Of a stretch of DNA of 64,000 nt, positions 30,978-39,970 are shown one piece after another. The notes under the pieces are model-generated. The model was not told where the DNA came from and made no database searches. It saw only the letters and a program-made list of their open reading frames with translations. Source of the DNA: Roseovarius bejariae (GTDB lineage Bacteria; Pseudomonadota; Alphaproteobacteria; Rhodobacterales; Rhodobacteraceae); the NCBI RefSeq assembly GCF_009669325.1, contig NZ_SZWE01000002.1, forward strand, positions 186,001 through 250,000, in the 5' to 3' direction. Both the position numbers and the translations under genes were made by a program. Every line of letters begins with the position of its first letter. Within the stretch, counting starts at the first letter, position 1.

Positions 30978-31892
30978 ATGATACCCAAACTGCTCATTAC
31001 CGCCGCAGCGGCCATCGCCCCACAGATTGCCACCGCAGCCCCGCTCGAGGTGCAACCCGTCTCCGAAAATGTCTGGGCCCTTGTCGGACCGATGGCACAG
31101 CGCGACGCCGACAACCTTGGCAATAACGCCACCTTCGGCGTGATCGAAACCACCGATGGCGTTGTCCTGATCGATCCGGGCGGGTCGTGGAAGGGCGCGC
31201 AGATGATCGACGAGGTGATCGACACCCTCACCGACCGCCCCGTGACCCACGTCATCAACACCGGCGGGCAGGATCACCGCTGGCTCGGGAATGGCTACTG
31301 GCAGGCGCAGGGCGCCACGGTGATCGCTTCCGGCGCGGCGGTCGCGGACCACAAGGATCGCGGCTCGATGCAGATGACCGGCTTGTCGAATTTCCTCGGG
31401 GCGGAACTTGAGGGCACCGAGCCGCGCTATGCCGATGTGACCTTCGAGACCGATTACACCCTGACCGTCGGGGACCGGACCTTGGACATCATGCATCGTG
31501 GGCAGGCCCACACGCCCGGCGACAGCTTCGTGTGGCTGGAAGACGCGGGCGTGATGTTCACCGGCGACATCGTCTATACCGAGCGCCTCCTTGGCAACGG
31601 TCCGCAATCCAACGTCAAAAGCTGGATCGACGTCTTCGAGGCAATGGCAGCCTTCGACCCCGCGCATATCGTGCCGGGCCACGGCCACGCCACCACGCTG
31701 GAAACCGCGCGTCAGGATACCCATGCCTACCTCGTGAACCTGCGTACGGAAATCGGCGCCCTGATCGACGACGGCGGCGACATCATGGACGCCCCCGCAA
31801 TCGACCAATCCGGGTGGTCCTACCTTGAGCAATTCGAGAACCTCGCAGGCCGCAACGCCCAGACCACCTATGAACAAATGGAGTGGGAATAA
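30978..31892 (+). CDS. secreted MBL-fold protein with altered metal motif (paralogue B)
   Basis: 304-aa MBL-fold protein. Residues 1-20 form a signal peptide (MIPKLLITAAAAIAPQIATA). Ligands later in the fold are kept: H178 in GQAHTPGD, D197 in FTGDIVY, H235 in VPGHGHA. The first motif reads INTGGQDHRWLGNGYW at 93-108, retaining only the DH end of HxHxDH and being one residue shorter. The C-terminus IDQSGWSYLEQFENLAGRNAQTTYEQMEWE is clearly related to the protein at 22063. The ATG at 30978 begins the signal peptide; one at 30948 has a nearer GAGG but would spoil it. A soxH-like role is conceivable, with no sox genes nearby. Confidence 0.83.
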   Translation: MIPKLLITAAAAIAPQIATAAPLEVQPVSENVWALVGPMAQRDADNLGNNATFGVIETTDGVVLIDPGGSWKGAQMIDEVIDTLTDRPVTHVINTGGQDHRWLGNGYWQAQGATVIASGAAVADHKDRGSMQMTGLSNFLGAELEGTEPRYADVTFETDYTLTVGDRTLDIMHRGQAHTPGDSFVWLEDAGVMFTGDIVYTERLLGNGPQSNVKSWIDVFEAMAAFDPAHIVPGHGHATTLETARQDTHAYLVNLRTEIGALIDDGGDIMDAPAIDQSGWSYLEQFENLAGRNAQTTYEQMEWE

Positions 31893-32011
31893 CCCCATCT
31901 TTCCAGCCGCACCAAGGGATTGCCCCCGCAACCGCGATTGCCGGGTTGCGGGGGACGCGCGAATTGCCTAAGTAGCCCCCTGATGCCAACCGCTCGACAA
32001 AGGCCGCCCAC

Positions 32012-32377
32012 ATGGAAAACGTCGTCCTGATCATCCACCTGCTTCTGGCCCTCGCCCTGATCGGCGTGGTGCTTCTGCAACGCTCCGAAGGTGGCGGGCT
32101 CGGCATGGGCGGCGGGGGCGGCGGCGCCACGGCGGGCCGCTCGGCGGCCACCGCCATGGGCAAGCTGACGTGGATCCTGGCCATCGCCTTCATCACCACC
32201 TCGATCACGCTGACCATCATCGCGGCGCAGAAATCGGCCGGCTCCTCGGTGCTCGACCGGATCACCGACGCCCCGGCACCCGCGACCGAAGAGGCCCCGG
32301 CGCTGCCCGATGCGGGCGATACCCTCCTGCCGCCCTCGGCAGGGGATGACGCGCCGCTCACGCCGACAGCCGACTAA
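32012..32377 (+). CDS. secG: preprotein translocase subunit SecG
   Basis: 121-aa inner-membrane component of the SecYEG channel that assists protein export. The first helix MENVVLIIHLLLALALIGVVLLQRSEGGGLG is followed by a Gly-rich cytoplasmic loop (GMGGGGGGATAGRSA) and a second helix, LTWILAIAFITTSITLTIIA. The acidic Pro/Ala tail is longer than in E. coli and usual in alphaproteobacteria. It precedes pyrG on the same strand, as is common. Confidence 0.93.
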   Translation: MENVVLIIHLLLALALIGVVLLQRSEGGGLGMGGGGGGATAGRSAATAMGKLTWILAIAFITTSITLTIIAAQKSAGSSVLDRITDAPAPATEEAPALPDAGDTLLPPSAGDDAPLTPTAD

Positions 32378-32429
32378 CCACAACGCCTTGAGGGCGACAA
32401 AATTGCCGCAACAGTATCTTGCGGTTGGC

Positions 32430-32458
32430 TTGCGCATGTCGCGCGAATCCTTTATATC
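32430..32458 (+). promoter_or_regulatory. possible sigma-70 promoter upstream of pyrG
   Basis: TTGCGC at 32430-32435, 17-bp spacer, TATATC at 32453-32458, 79 bases before the pyrG ATG. It would give pyrG its own promoter in addition to reading through from secG. Confidence 0.35.
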
Positions 32459-32537
32459 TTGAGTCCCGTGATGCTGCGGCCAAAATTGGCCGGTTCGGGC
32501 TCATGTCACGCTCAATTTCACGGGGGATGCCAGGCGC

Positions 32538-34181
32538 ATGGCACGTTATATCTTTATCACCGGCGGCGTTGTTTCATCCCTTGGCAAGGGGCTTGCCTCG
32601 GCCGCCCTCGGCGCGCTCTTGCAGGCGCGCGGGTTCTCGGTCCGCCTGCGCAAACTCGATCCCTACCTCAACGTCGATCCCGGCACCATGTCGCCCTTTG
32701 AACATGGCGAGGTCTTCGTCACCGACGACGGCGCCGAAACCGATCTCGACCTTGGCCATTACGAACGCTTCACCGGCGTCCCCGCCCGGATGACCGACTC
32801 GGTCAGCTCGGGCCGCATCTATTCGGATGTGCTCGAAAAGGAACGCCGCGGCGATTACTTGGGCAAAACCATTCAGGTCGTCCCCCACGTCACCAACCAG
32901 ATCAAGGAGTTCCTCGCCGTCGGCGACGACGAGGTCGATTTCATGCTCTGCGAGATCGGCGGCACCGTCGGCGACATCGAGGGCCTGCCGTTTTTCGAGG
33001 CGATCCGCCAGTTCAGCCACGACCGCCCGCGCGGCGAATGCATCTTCATGCACCTCACCCTGCTGCCCTATCTGGCCGCCTCCGGTGAGCTCAAGACCAA
33101 GCCCACCCAACACTCGGTCAAGGAACTGCAATCCATCGGCATCGCCCCCGACATCCTCGTTTGCCGCTCCGAACAGCCGATCCCGGAAAAGGAACGCGAG
33201 AAAATCGCGCTGTTCTGCAACGTCCGCAAAGAGGCTGTGACCGCCGCCTACGACCTCGGCTCGATTTACGAGGCGCCGCTGGCCTACCACCGCGAAGGTC
33301 TGGATCAGGCGGTGCTGGATGCCTTCAACATCTCGCCCGCGCCCAAGCCCGACCTGACCGTCTGGCAGGACGTCTATGACCGCATCCACAACACCGACGG
33401 CGAGGTGAAAGTGGCCATCGTCGGCAAGTATACCCAGCTTGAGGATGCCTATAAGTCGATCAAGGAGGCGCTGACCCACGGCGGCATGGCCAACCGCGCC
33501 AAGGTGCGCGTCGAATGGGTCGATGCCGAGATTTTCGACCGCGAAGACCCCGCACCCTACCTCGAAGGCTTCCACGCCATCCTCGTGCCCGGCGGCTTCG
33601 GCGAACGCGGCACCGAGGGGAAAATCAAGGCCGCCCAATTCGCCCGCACCCGCAAAATCCCCTACCTGGGCATCTGCCTTGGCATGCAAATGGCGGTGAT
33701 CGAAGCGGCCCGCAATCTGGCCGGGCTGGAGGATGCAGGCTCGGAAGAGTTTGACCACGAGGCCGGGAAAAAGCGGTTTACCCCCGTGGTTTACCACCTC
33801 AAGGAATGGGTGCAGGGCAACGAAAAGGTCAAGCGCAAGGTGTCCGACGACAAGGGCGGCACCATGCGCCTCGGGGCCTATGACGCGACGCTCAAGGAAG
33901 GCTCCCGCGTGGCGCAGGTTTACGGCACCACCGCGATCGACGAACGCCACCGCCACCGCTACGAGGTGGACGTGACCTATCGTGAGAAGCTGGAGGATGT
34001 GGGCCTCACTTTCTCGGGCATGTCCCCCGATGGGCGCCTGCCGGAGATCGTCGAATGGTCCGATCACCCGTGGTTCATCGGCGTTCAGTTCCACCCCGAA
34101 CTGAAGTCCAAACCCTTTGATCCGCATCCGCTCTTTGCGGATTTCGTAAGGGCGGCTTTGGAGACCTCACGGCTGGTGTGA
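32538..34181 (+). CDS. pyrG: CTP synthase
   Basis: 547-aa enzyme that aminates UTP to CTP using glutamine. The synthetase domain starts [32 protein letters not shown], with the P-loop and Mg-binding residues, and includes [15 protein letters not shown] near residue 145. The glutaminase domain has its nucleophile in [18 protein letters not shown] (about residue 380) and the His/Glu pair in [10 protein letters not shown] near 515. The length is standard and the gene intact. Confidence 0.97.
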   Translation: MARYIFITGGVVSSLGKGLASAALGALLQARGFSVRLRKLDPYLNVDPGTMSPFEHGEVFVTDDGAETDLDLGHYERFTGVPARMTDSVSSGRIYSDVLEKERRGDYLGKTIQVVPHVTNQIKEFLAVGDDEVDFMLCEIGGTVGDIEGLPFFEAIRQFSHDRPRGECIFMHLTLLPYLAASGELKTKPTQHSVKELQSIGIAPDILVCRSEQPIPEKEREKIALFCNVRKEAVTAAYDLGSIYEAPLAYHREGLDQAVLDAFNISPAPKPDLTVWQDVYDRIHNTDGEVKVAIVGKYTQLEDAYKSIKEALTHGGMANRAKVRVEWVDAEIFDREDPAPYLEGFHAILVPGGFGERGTEGKIKAAQFARTRKIPYLGICLGMQMAVIEAARNLAGLEDAGSEEFDHEAGKKRFTPVVYHLKEWVQGNEKVKRKVSDDKGGTMRLGAYDATLKEGSRVAQVYGTTAIDERHRHRYEVDVTYREKLEDVGLTFSGMSPDGRLPEIVEWSDHPWFIGVQFHPELKSKPFDPHPLFADFVRAALETSRLV

Positions 34182-34624
34182 GGGCAGGGGCCTTTCGCCC
34201 TCCCCCTCTGGAGCGACACCGCGTAGGCTGCGCATTCCTGCGCACCACGCCCATCATCGCGCATCGCTGGGCCTGCGGCCCTTGAGGCCGTGCCGGACAA
34301 TGTCCGCTTTGCGCAGATAGTAATCTTTGCAAAGTTTGGGCGCTTCCCGAAAGAAGACGTTCCATTGAAATGCAGCAAATGACGGCTTCGAGCCCAACCC
34401 GGTCCTTGTTTAACGTCGCAGCATCCGTCGTGAAGGGCGGACGGCAGACCCTCGATGCGCATCGCTCGTATGACAGCAATGAGCACGCATTAGCCAACGG
34501 TCGCGCTAATGACGTCGGAAGTGATCATGCTTACTTTAGTAAATAGGCTAAGCTTAGCTTATCGAACTACCGTAACAACACATGGACCACGATCAAATAC
34601 ATGATCCTCTAAAAGAATGCGAAT
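34182..34624. other. gene-poor stretch after pyrG
   Basis: No coding region is convincing here. A weak hairpin, GAGGGC to GCCCTC at 34180-34202, follows pyrG. From about 34290 the text looks like decayed intergenic repeat: CTTTGCAAAGTTTGGGCGC at 34325 recurs, diverged, at 35575. From 34500 the DNA becomes visibly AT-rich and holds two small palindromes near 34531-34558 (one is GCTAAGCTTAGC), which may be promoter-region or foreign sequence. Confidence 0.5.
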
Positions 34625-35215
34625 TCAAGCTGTCCGCGCGCGCCGACGCGCCATAAATCCCAGACCGCCGACGCCAGTGAGGAGCAGAATGGCAGAGGCT
34701 GGAAGCGGGATGACTGCTGTTTCTTCAAACACAAAGTTGTCGAATAAAATACCGTCTCCAGCGATATCCTGCACTTGAGAGAATTCAACTCTATGGATCA
34801 AACCTGTTACTGTTAGAGTAGTGGTGTCGGTGGGAGCGCCAGAGGTACCTACATCAACACCAATGATTTGGCTGCTATCAATTAAACTGTCACCCGCGTC
34901 GAATGCCAGCAGCTGAAAGCCATTTACGCCTACGTCGTACCCTGTCACGGAGACCGATGATACTCCTGTCGAAAAGACTGCCCCGATTGGATCCGACGGA
35001 TCTGTGCGATAGCCGGTCTGCGCATGGTAAATGGCTGTTCCAGCAGCACCGGAAATTGCCGGGATAGTATATGCGTCGACGAAGGTAACACCTTGACCGG
35101 AGTAAGTTGAGCCGATAGTGACGCCAGAACCCAAGTCATCGAAGTCGATTGAAACTGTGGCCGCGTTCACAACCGAAGAGCAAGATATCAAAGCAGCAGC
35201 GAGAATAGCACGCAT
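34625..35215 (-). CDS. VPLPA-CTERM sorting-domain protein
   Basis: 196-aa exported protein. Residues 1-18 are a signal peptide (MRAILAAALISCSSVVNA). The middle is beta-rich, with FDDLGSGVTIGSTYSGQGVTF and a closing FDNFVFEE typical of PEP-CTERM-like surface proteins. The C-terminal 26 residues, IPLPASAILLLTGVGGLGFMARRRARTA, form the VPLPA-CTERM tripartite signal (motif, helix, Arg cluster) recognised by an exosortase and processed at the membrane. The start at 35215 has AAGGA seven bases upstream. Its base composition is poorer in GC than all neighbours, suggesting transfer. No exosortase gene lies in the window. Confidence 0.85.
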   Translation of the reverse strand: MRAILAAALISCSSVVNAATVSIDFDDLGSGVTIGSTYSGQGVTFVDAYTIPAISGAAGTAIYHAQTGYRTDPSDPIGAVFSTGVSSVSVTGYDVGVNGFQLLAFDAGDSLIDSSQIIGVDVGTSGAPTDTTTLTVTGLIHRVEFSQVQDIAGDGILFDNFVFEETAVIPLPASAILLLTGVGGLGFMARRRARTA

Positions 35216-36128
35216 AGCGTTTTCCTTAATGTTATCCTCCAATTGCATATCAATACCACAGGGTGCCTAACTCTCAATGCCTAAATTTTGTGCATTTCAA
35301 TAAGGCCAGAGCCGGGTAGGCTACTACTGAGTTCAGGCCGCCAATCGGACATTGGCCTGCAATCCGGATCAACCCGCATCCAAAGGGGGCGAAGATCAGT
35401 GGCTTTGTCCCGCACAACGGCCACCTGACCGTCTCGACCCGAAGGTCGGCTCTGACAAGTCCTTTCGTTTCGCGACACGTCCGCTTCGGGGCTGACTGCC
35501 GTCATCTAATAGTTAATATTAGGAACGCAGTGTGGGCCCAGCCGGTTGACCGGCAGCTATGCGCAGGGAGCGGACTTTGCAAAGCTTTGGGCGTTTCCGA
35601 ACAGCAACCTTTCGTCTAGCGTGCAGCGATTGAAGGGATTGATCCTGTTGGACATTTGATCGCGAAGGTCCAGCGCGGAATCAAGGCCGCAGGCCGCCGC
35701 GCATCGTCATGCTGAAAGCATGCCTCCGACATGACGCCGCCCCCCGGCACGGCGATTTGGCAAAGCTGAGTGCCCCGCTCAAAGGTTTTTCGGATTTGGC
35801 AGGGATAAAGTGCCATAGACCAATTGTCGGATCGCCGCACCGCGGCCCGGCGATGCGCGGCTATGCAATGTCCACTCCGGGGGCTGACACCAGTCATCCG
35901 ACACCTCCGTCCCCAAGTCTACCATTCGACCACTCACGTTCATCCCTCCCAAATCCACCTCACACCAATCCCGCACCACCAACCCTCCCGCAAACCCGTT
36001 AACACCGCCTTGCGCCACCGTGCGGGCCACCCCACGGCGGGGCCTTCTGTCCAATTTGTACATCCCACCTCGGCCCGCCCCCGAGTTCTGTACAAAACCC
36101 GCGTACACTCCGTACAAAACGTACAATT
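35216..36128. other. decayed intergenic sequence without a convincing gene
   Basis: No open frame here has family resemblance or a good ribosome site. The stretch contains diverged internal duplicates: CTTTGCAAAGCTTTGGGCG at 35575 (related to 34325) and GGCTGAC with flanks at 35481-35505 and 35871-35897. A small hairpin CATGCT-GAA-AGCATG lies near 35708. The text resembles worn-down repeats common between roseobacter genes. Toward 36058-36121, GTAC sites begin to appear at about 9-bp intervals, leading into the operator array. Confidence 0.5.
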
Positions 36129-36210
36129 TTCGTACGACTCGTACGAAGGGTCCATCGGACCCGCCGAGTTTCGTACGAAAACCGGGGTGTCACCGTACGA
36201 CTCATACGAA
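36129..36210 (+). promoter_or_regulatory. TCGTACGA operator array A
   Basis: Double palindrome TTCGTACGACTCGTACGAA at 36129-36147, single TTCGTACGAA at 36170-36179, and a slightly degenerate double site at 36192-36210 (CCGTACGACTCATACGAA). Gaps are 22 and 12 bp. Each double site has GACTC at its centre, a GANTC methylation target. It lies upstream of the YmdB-type gene, whose start codon itself sits in a half-site (TTCGTATGAG at 36261). The regulator is unknown. Confidence 0.75.
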
Positions 36211-36265
36211 ACTCCATGGTCCATTCCGCCTTGCCCTCGGCCTCGCGCGCCCCTAACAATTTCGT

Positions 36266-37078
36266 ATGAGACTTTTATTTCTGGGCGACGTCATGGGACG
36301 CGCCGGCCGTCGGGCCATTACCGAAAATCTTCCCAGCCTGCGCAAGGACTTGCGGTTGGACTTTGTCGTCGTCAACGGCGAGAACGCCTCGGGCGGCATG
36401 GGCCTCACCGGGGCGCACGCCAAGGGCTTCTTCGAGGCGGGCGCCGATGTGGTCACCCTGGGCGATCATGCCTTTGACCAGAAAGACATGCTGCAATCCA
36501 TCGAATCCGAGCCGCGGCTAATTCGCCCGCTCAACTTCGCCAAGGATTGTCCGGGCCGTGGTGCACGGGTCTTCGCGGATGCGCGGGGGAGAAAAGTGCT
36601 TGTAACTCAGGTGCTTGGGCAGGTTTTCATGAAGCGCTGTTTCGATGATCCCTTCTCGGCCATGGACGCGGTCTTGCGCGCCCATCCCCTTGGTGGCGCG
36701 GTGCAGGCCACCCTTGTCGACGTGCATTGCGAGGCCACCAGCGAGAAGATGGCCATGGGCCATTTCTGCGACGGGCGGGCCAGTGTCGTGGTGGGCACGC
36801 ACACCCACGTGCCCACCAGTGACGCGCAGATCCTGCCCGGCGGCACCGCCTACCAGACCGATGCCGGCATGTGCGGCGATTATGATTCCGTGATCGGTAT
36901 GCAGAAGGGCGAACCCATGCGCCGCTTCATCACCGGCATGTCCAAATCCCGTTTCGAACCCGCCATGGGAAGCGTCACCCTCTCGGGTCTCTTCGTGGAA
37001 ACCGACGACCGCACCGGCAAGGCGACGACCATCAGGATGATCCGTCAGGGCGGACGTTTGGAACCCTCGACAGTGTAG
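36266..37078 (+). CDS. TIGR00282/YmdB family metallophosphoesterase
   Basis: 270-aa dinuclear-metal phosphoesterase. YmdB of Bacillus hydrolyses 2',3'-cyclic nucleotides and affects biofilm and motility choices. Metal and active-site motifs: FLGDVMGRAGRRA at 5-17, VVNGENASGG at 35-44, HAFDQKDM, VDVHCEATSEK, and GTHTHVPTSDAQILPGGTAYQTDAGMCGDYDSVIGM in the C-terminal half. The length is standard. There is no obvious ribosome site before ATG 36266, so it might be leaderless or weakly translated. Upstream is the TCGTACGA operator array. Confidence 0.93.
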   Translation: MRLLFLGDVMGRAGRRAITENLPSLRKDLRLDFVVVNGENASGGMGLTGAHAKGFFEAGADVVTLGDHAFDQKDMLQSIESEPRLIRPLNFAKDCPGRGARVFADARGRKVLVTQVLGQVFMKRCFDDPFSAMDAVLRAHPLGGAVQATLVDVHCEATSEKMAMGHFCDGRASVVVGTHTHVPTSDAQILPGGTAYQTDAGMCGDYDSVIGMQKGEPMRRFITGMSKSRFEPAMGSVTLSGLFVETDDRTGKATTIRMIRQGGRLEPSTV

Positions 37079-37186
37079 TAACCCGCGGCAGGGATAAGCC
37101 CTTGTTTTTGAACACATTTGATGCGCTTGCCCCCGCCCGCACCATGGGCGACAATATGTACAAGTAACAAAAGACAGGCCGCCTTG

Positions 37187-38965
37187 ATGCAATTGCTGGA
37201 ACTTTCTCAAACCGGGCAGGCGGTCATCACGCTTCTCGTGGTGCTTGGCATGTTCGTCCTGTTCGTACGTGAGGTTTATCCGACCGAGGTGGTGGCGATC
37301 GGCGGGGCGGCGATCCTTCTGGCCTTGGGGGTGCTGCCCTATGAGGCGGCGCTGAATGTTTTGTCGAATCCCGCACCATGGACGATCGCGGGGTTGTTCA
37401 TCGTCATGGGGGCGCTTGTGCGGACAGGGGCCCTGGATGCCTTTACCACGCTGGCCGACAGGCAGGCCAAGGTGAATCCCAAGATTGCGATTGGTATGCT
37501 CATGGGCTTCGTCGTGATCGGTTCGTCCTTCATGAACAATACACCCGTGGTGGTGGTGATGATCCCGGTCTTCGTGCAATTGGCCCGAACACTCGGTCTC
37601 ACGGCAAGCCGCCTGCTGATCCCGCTCAGCTATGGCGCGATCCTTGGTGGCACGCTGACCCTCATCGGGACCTCGACGAACCTGCTGGTGGATGGGGTGG
37701 CGCGCTCCAAGGGGATGGAGCCCTTTACCATCTTCGAGGTTACGCCGCTGGCGGTGGTCCTCGTTGCCTGGGGAATGATTTATCTATACTTCATAGGGCC
37801 TTACCTACTGCCGGATCGCGAAAGCATGGCCGATATGCTCTCGGATCGGTCCAAGATGAAGTTCTTTACCGAGGCGGTCATCCCGCCCGAGTCCAACCTT
37901 ATCGGGCGCGAGGTCACGGGGGTGCAGCTTTTCAAGCGCGAAGGCGTGCGCCTGATCGACGTGGTGCGCGGCGATACCTCGCTGCGGCGCAACCTCAAGG
38001 GGGTAACGCTTCAGGTCGGCGATCGCGTTGTCCTGCGCACCCAGATGACAGAACTTCTGAGCCTGCAACGCAACAAAAGCCTCAAGCGGGTTGATCAGGT
38101 TTCGGCGGTCGAAACCTCCACGGTCGAGGTGCTGATCACACCGGGCTGCAAGATGGTGGGCAAGTCTCTGGGTCAGTTGCGCCTGCGTCGGCGTTACGGC
38201 GTCTATCCACTGGCCGTGCACCGGCGAAACCAGAACATCGGGCGGCAACTGGATGACCTCGTGGTGCGGGTGGGGGATACCCTGCTGTTGGAAGGCGCGC
38301 CCGAAGATATTCAACGGCTGTCGCGGGATATGGACCTCGTGGATGTCTCGCACCCCTCGGCCCGTGCCTTTCGGCGCGGCCATGCGCCGCTGGCGCTGGC
38401 CTCGCTTGCGGGGATCGTGATCCTCGCCGCCCTTGGCCTGGCGCCCATCCTGGCGCTTGCGGTGATAGCGGTGGCGGTTGTCTTGCTGACCCGCTGTATC
38501 GACGCGGACGAGGCGTTTTCCTTCGTCGAAGGCCGGTTGTTGGCGCTGATCTTCGCCATGCTGGCCGTGGGCGCGGCGCTTGAGGCTTCGGGCGCGGTGC
38601 GCCTGATCGTCGATTTCATGGCTCCCGCGCTGATGCTGCTGCCCGGGGTGTTCGTGATCTGGGCGGTTTACCTGCTGACCTCGGTGCTGACCGAACTGGT
38701 CAGCAATAACGCCGTGGCCGTGGTGGTGACGCCGATTGCCATTGGCCTGGCGGATGCTATGGGGGTGGATGCGCGGCCCCTTGTCGTGGCGGTCATGGTG
38801 GCCGCGAGTGCCAGTTTCGCCACGCCGATAGGATACCAGACAAATACGCTGGTCTACGGGCCGGGGGGCTATCGATTCACCGATTTCATGAAGGTGGGTA
38901 TTCCTCTGAACCTCAGTATAGGGCTGTTGGCCAGTGCCATCATCCCGCTGATCTGGCCGCTTTAA
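37187..38965 (+). CDS. SLC13-family permease with TrkA-C domains
   Basis: 592-aa inner-membrane transporter of the divalent anion:sodium symporter class. About five N-terminal helices include MNNTPVVVVMIPVFVQLA and GTSTNLLVDG; two cytoplasmic RCK/TrkA-C domains span roughly residues 225-400 (ESNLIGREVTGVQLFKREGVRLIDVVRG and KMVGKSLGQLRLRRRYGVYPLAVHR); then six more helices with SNNAVAVVVTPIAIGLA and TPIGYQTNTLVYGPGGYRF. This domain order is typical of sulfate- or anion-permease homologues; the substrate is not readable. The chosen start MQLLELSQ at 37187 begins the first helix region. The stop overlaps the convergent acyltransferase stop. Confidence 0.9.
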   Translation: MQLLELSQTGQAVITLLVVLGMFVLFVREVYPTEVVAIGGAAILLALGVLPYEAALNVLSNPAPWTIAGLFIVMGALVRTGALDAFTTLADRQAKVNPKIAIGMLMGFVVIGSSFMNNTPVVVVMIPVFVQLARTLGLTASRLLIPLSYGAILGGTLTLIGTSTNLLVDGVARSKGMEPFTIFEVTPLAVVLVAWGMIYLYFIGPYLLPDRESMADMLSDRSKMKFFTEAVIPPESNLIGREVTGVQLFKREGVRLIDVVRGDTSLRRNLKGVTLQVGDRVVLRTQMTELLSLQRNKSLKRVDQVSAVETSTVEVLITPGCKMVGKSLGQLRLRRRYGVYPLAVHRRNQNIGRQLDDLVVRVGDTLLLEGAPEDIQRLSRDMDLVDVSHPSARAFRRGHAPLALASLAGIVILAALGLAPILALAVIAVAVVLLTRCIDADEAFSFVEGRLLALIFAMLAVGAALEASGAVRLIVDFMAPALMLLPGVFVIWAVYLLTSVLTELVSNNAVAVVVTPIAIGLADAMGVDARPLVVAVMVAASASFATPIGYQTNTLVYGPGGYRFTDFMKVGIPLNLSIGLLASAIIPLIWPL

Positions 38966-39906
38966 TCCTCGATCGAGCCTTCGAGTACCGCCAGATGCCG
39001 CGCGCCGCGATCGGCAAGCGGGCCGGTGCCATCCTTCCAGCGGCGGTGAATCCAGAACCATTGGCCCATGTGCTGCAGGATCATGGTTTCCAGCCGCGCG
39101 TTGAATTCGCGTGTCATGGTGACCGCATCACTTGCCGGGATTTCGTCTTCGACGATGATCCGGAAATCCAGCCCGTTGGCCTCGCGTATGGCCCAGACGG
39201 GCACCAGCGGAGTGCCGTATTTCAGGGCCATTTCCGCCGTGGCCAGAGAGGTGAGCGCGGGTTTGTCGAAGAACTCCAAAGGCACGCCGTCATGGGCGTT
39301 GAGATCGCTCAGGATACCGACACAGCCACCGGACCGCAGGCGCTTGACCATCTGGAGCATCCCGCGGCGGCCCTGTTCGAACAGGGGTTCGCTGATCCGC
39401 GCCATGGCCTTCACGTAATGGGTGTTGAAGGGGCGGTTTGCCATCGGGCGGTAAAAGACCCCCATGGGAAACCCCATCTCGATCATCGCAACGCGGGTGG
39501 CGTTGATCGAGCCGAAGTGCCCGGTAACAAACAGGATAGGGCGGCCCTCGGCACGGGCCTTTTCAATCAATGGCAGGCCGGGACCTTCGACAGGGGTGCG
39601 ACGCACGTGATCGCGGAACTCGGGGCTGTAAAGCTCCATCATGTTGCGACCCGCGTTGTTGGTGACCTCTAGGCTCAGGCGCTTGGTTTCATCACTTGGC
39701 AGGTCCGGGCAGGCATAGGCTAGGTTTTCGCGCACCCGCTTGTTATATCCGGCCAACGGGGCCAGCACCCGCGAGGTCAGCCAGCCGGCCATGGGAATAC
39801 GCCAGCGATAAGGCAGCGTGCGCGATAACACGATCGGCGCATATAGCGCCGCACCGGTGAGGCGTTCGCGCAGCGGTATATGCTCGGGCTGGCTTTGGTC
39901 ACTCAT
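38962..39906 (-). CDS. lysophospholipid/lauroyl acyltransferase family protein
   Basis: 314-aa membrane-associated acyltransferase of the HtrB/LpxL-like family, which adds secondary fatty acids to lipid A or related lipids. The catalytic region is FVTGHFGSINATRVAM near residue 120, with H as base, and a second block GVFYRPMANRPFN. GILSDLNAHDGVPLEFFDKPA is a typical third block, and the C-terminal MGQWFWIHRRWKDG is a strong family signature. The usual HxxxxD/E has N at the acidic position here (HFGSIN), which is worth noting. The start MSDQSQPEHIP at 39906 fits family length. Confidence 0.87.
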   Translation of the reverse strand: MSDQSQPEHIPLRERLTGAALYAPIVLSRTLPYRWRIPMAGWLTSRVLAPLAGYNKRVRENLAYACPDLPSDETKRLSLEVTNNAGRNMMELYSPEFRDHVRRTPVEGPGLPLIEKARAEGRPILFVTGHFGSINATRVAMIEMGFPMGVFYRPMANRPFNTHYVKAMARISEPLFEQGRRGMLQMVKRLRSGGCVGILSDLNAHDGVPLEFFDKPALTSLATAEMALKYGTPLVPVWAIREANGLDFRIIVEDEIPASDAVTMTREFNARLETMILQHMGQWFWIHRRWKDGTGPLADRGARHLAVLEGSIED

Positions 39907-39970
39907 GGGGGGCCTACGGTTGCTCGCTCTGGCGGTGACATACGCCGCGCAGGGTCGGCGCACAAGCCTG

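Noticed and set aside
32574..34127. 517-codon open frame antisense to pyrG
   Set aside because: pyrG is certain on the other strand; the antisense translation has no recognisable domains.
35779..36477. Several open frames (both strands) over the 35.8-36.5 kb stretch
   Set aside because: They are created by the GTAC-rich operator DNA and by the other frames of the YmdB-type gene; no start sites or domains.
36518..37579. 353-codon minus-strand frame
   Set aside because: Runs across two real plus-strand genes (YmdB-type and SLC13) and their junction.
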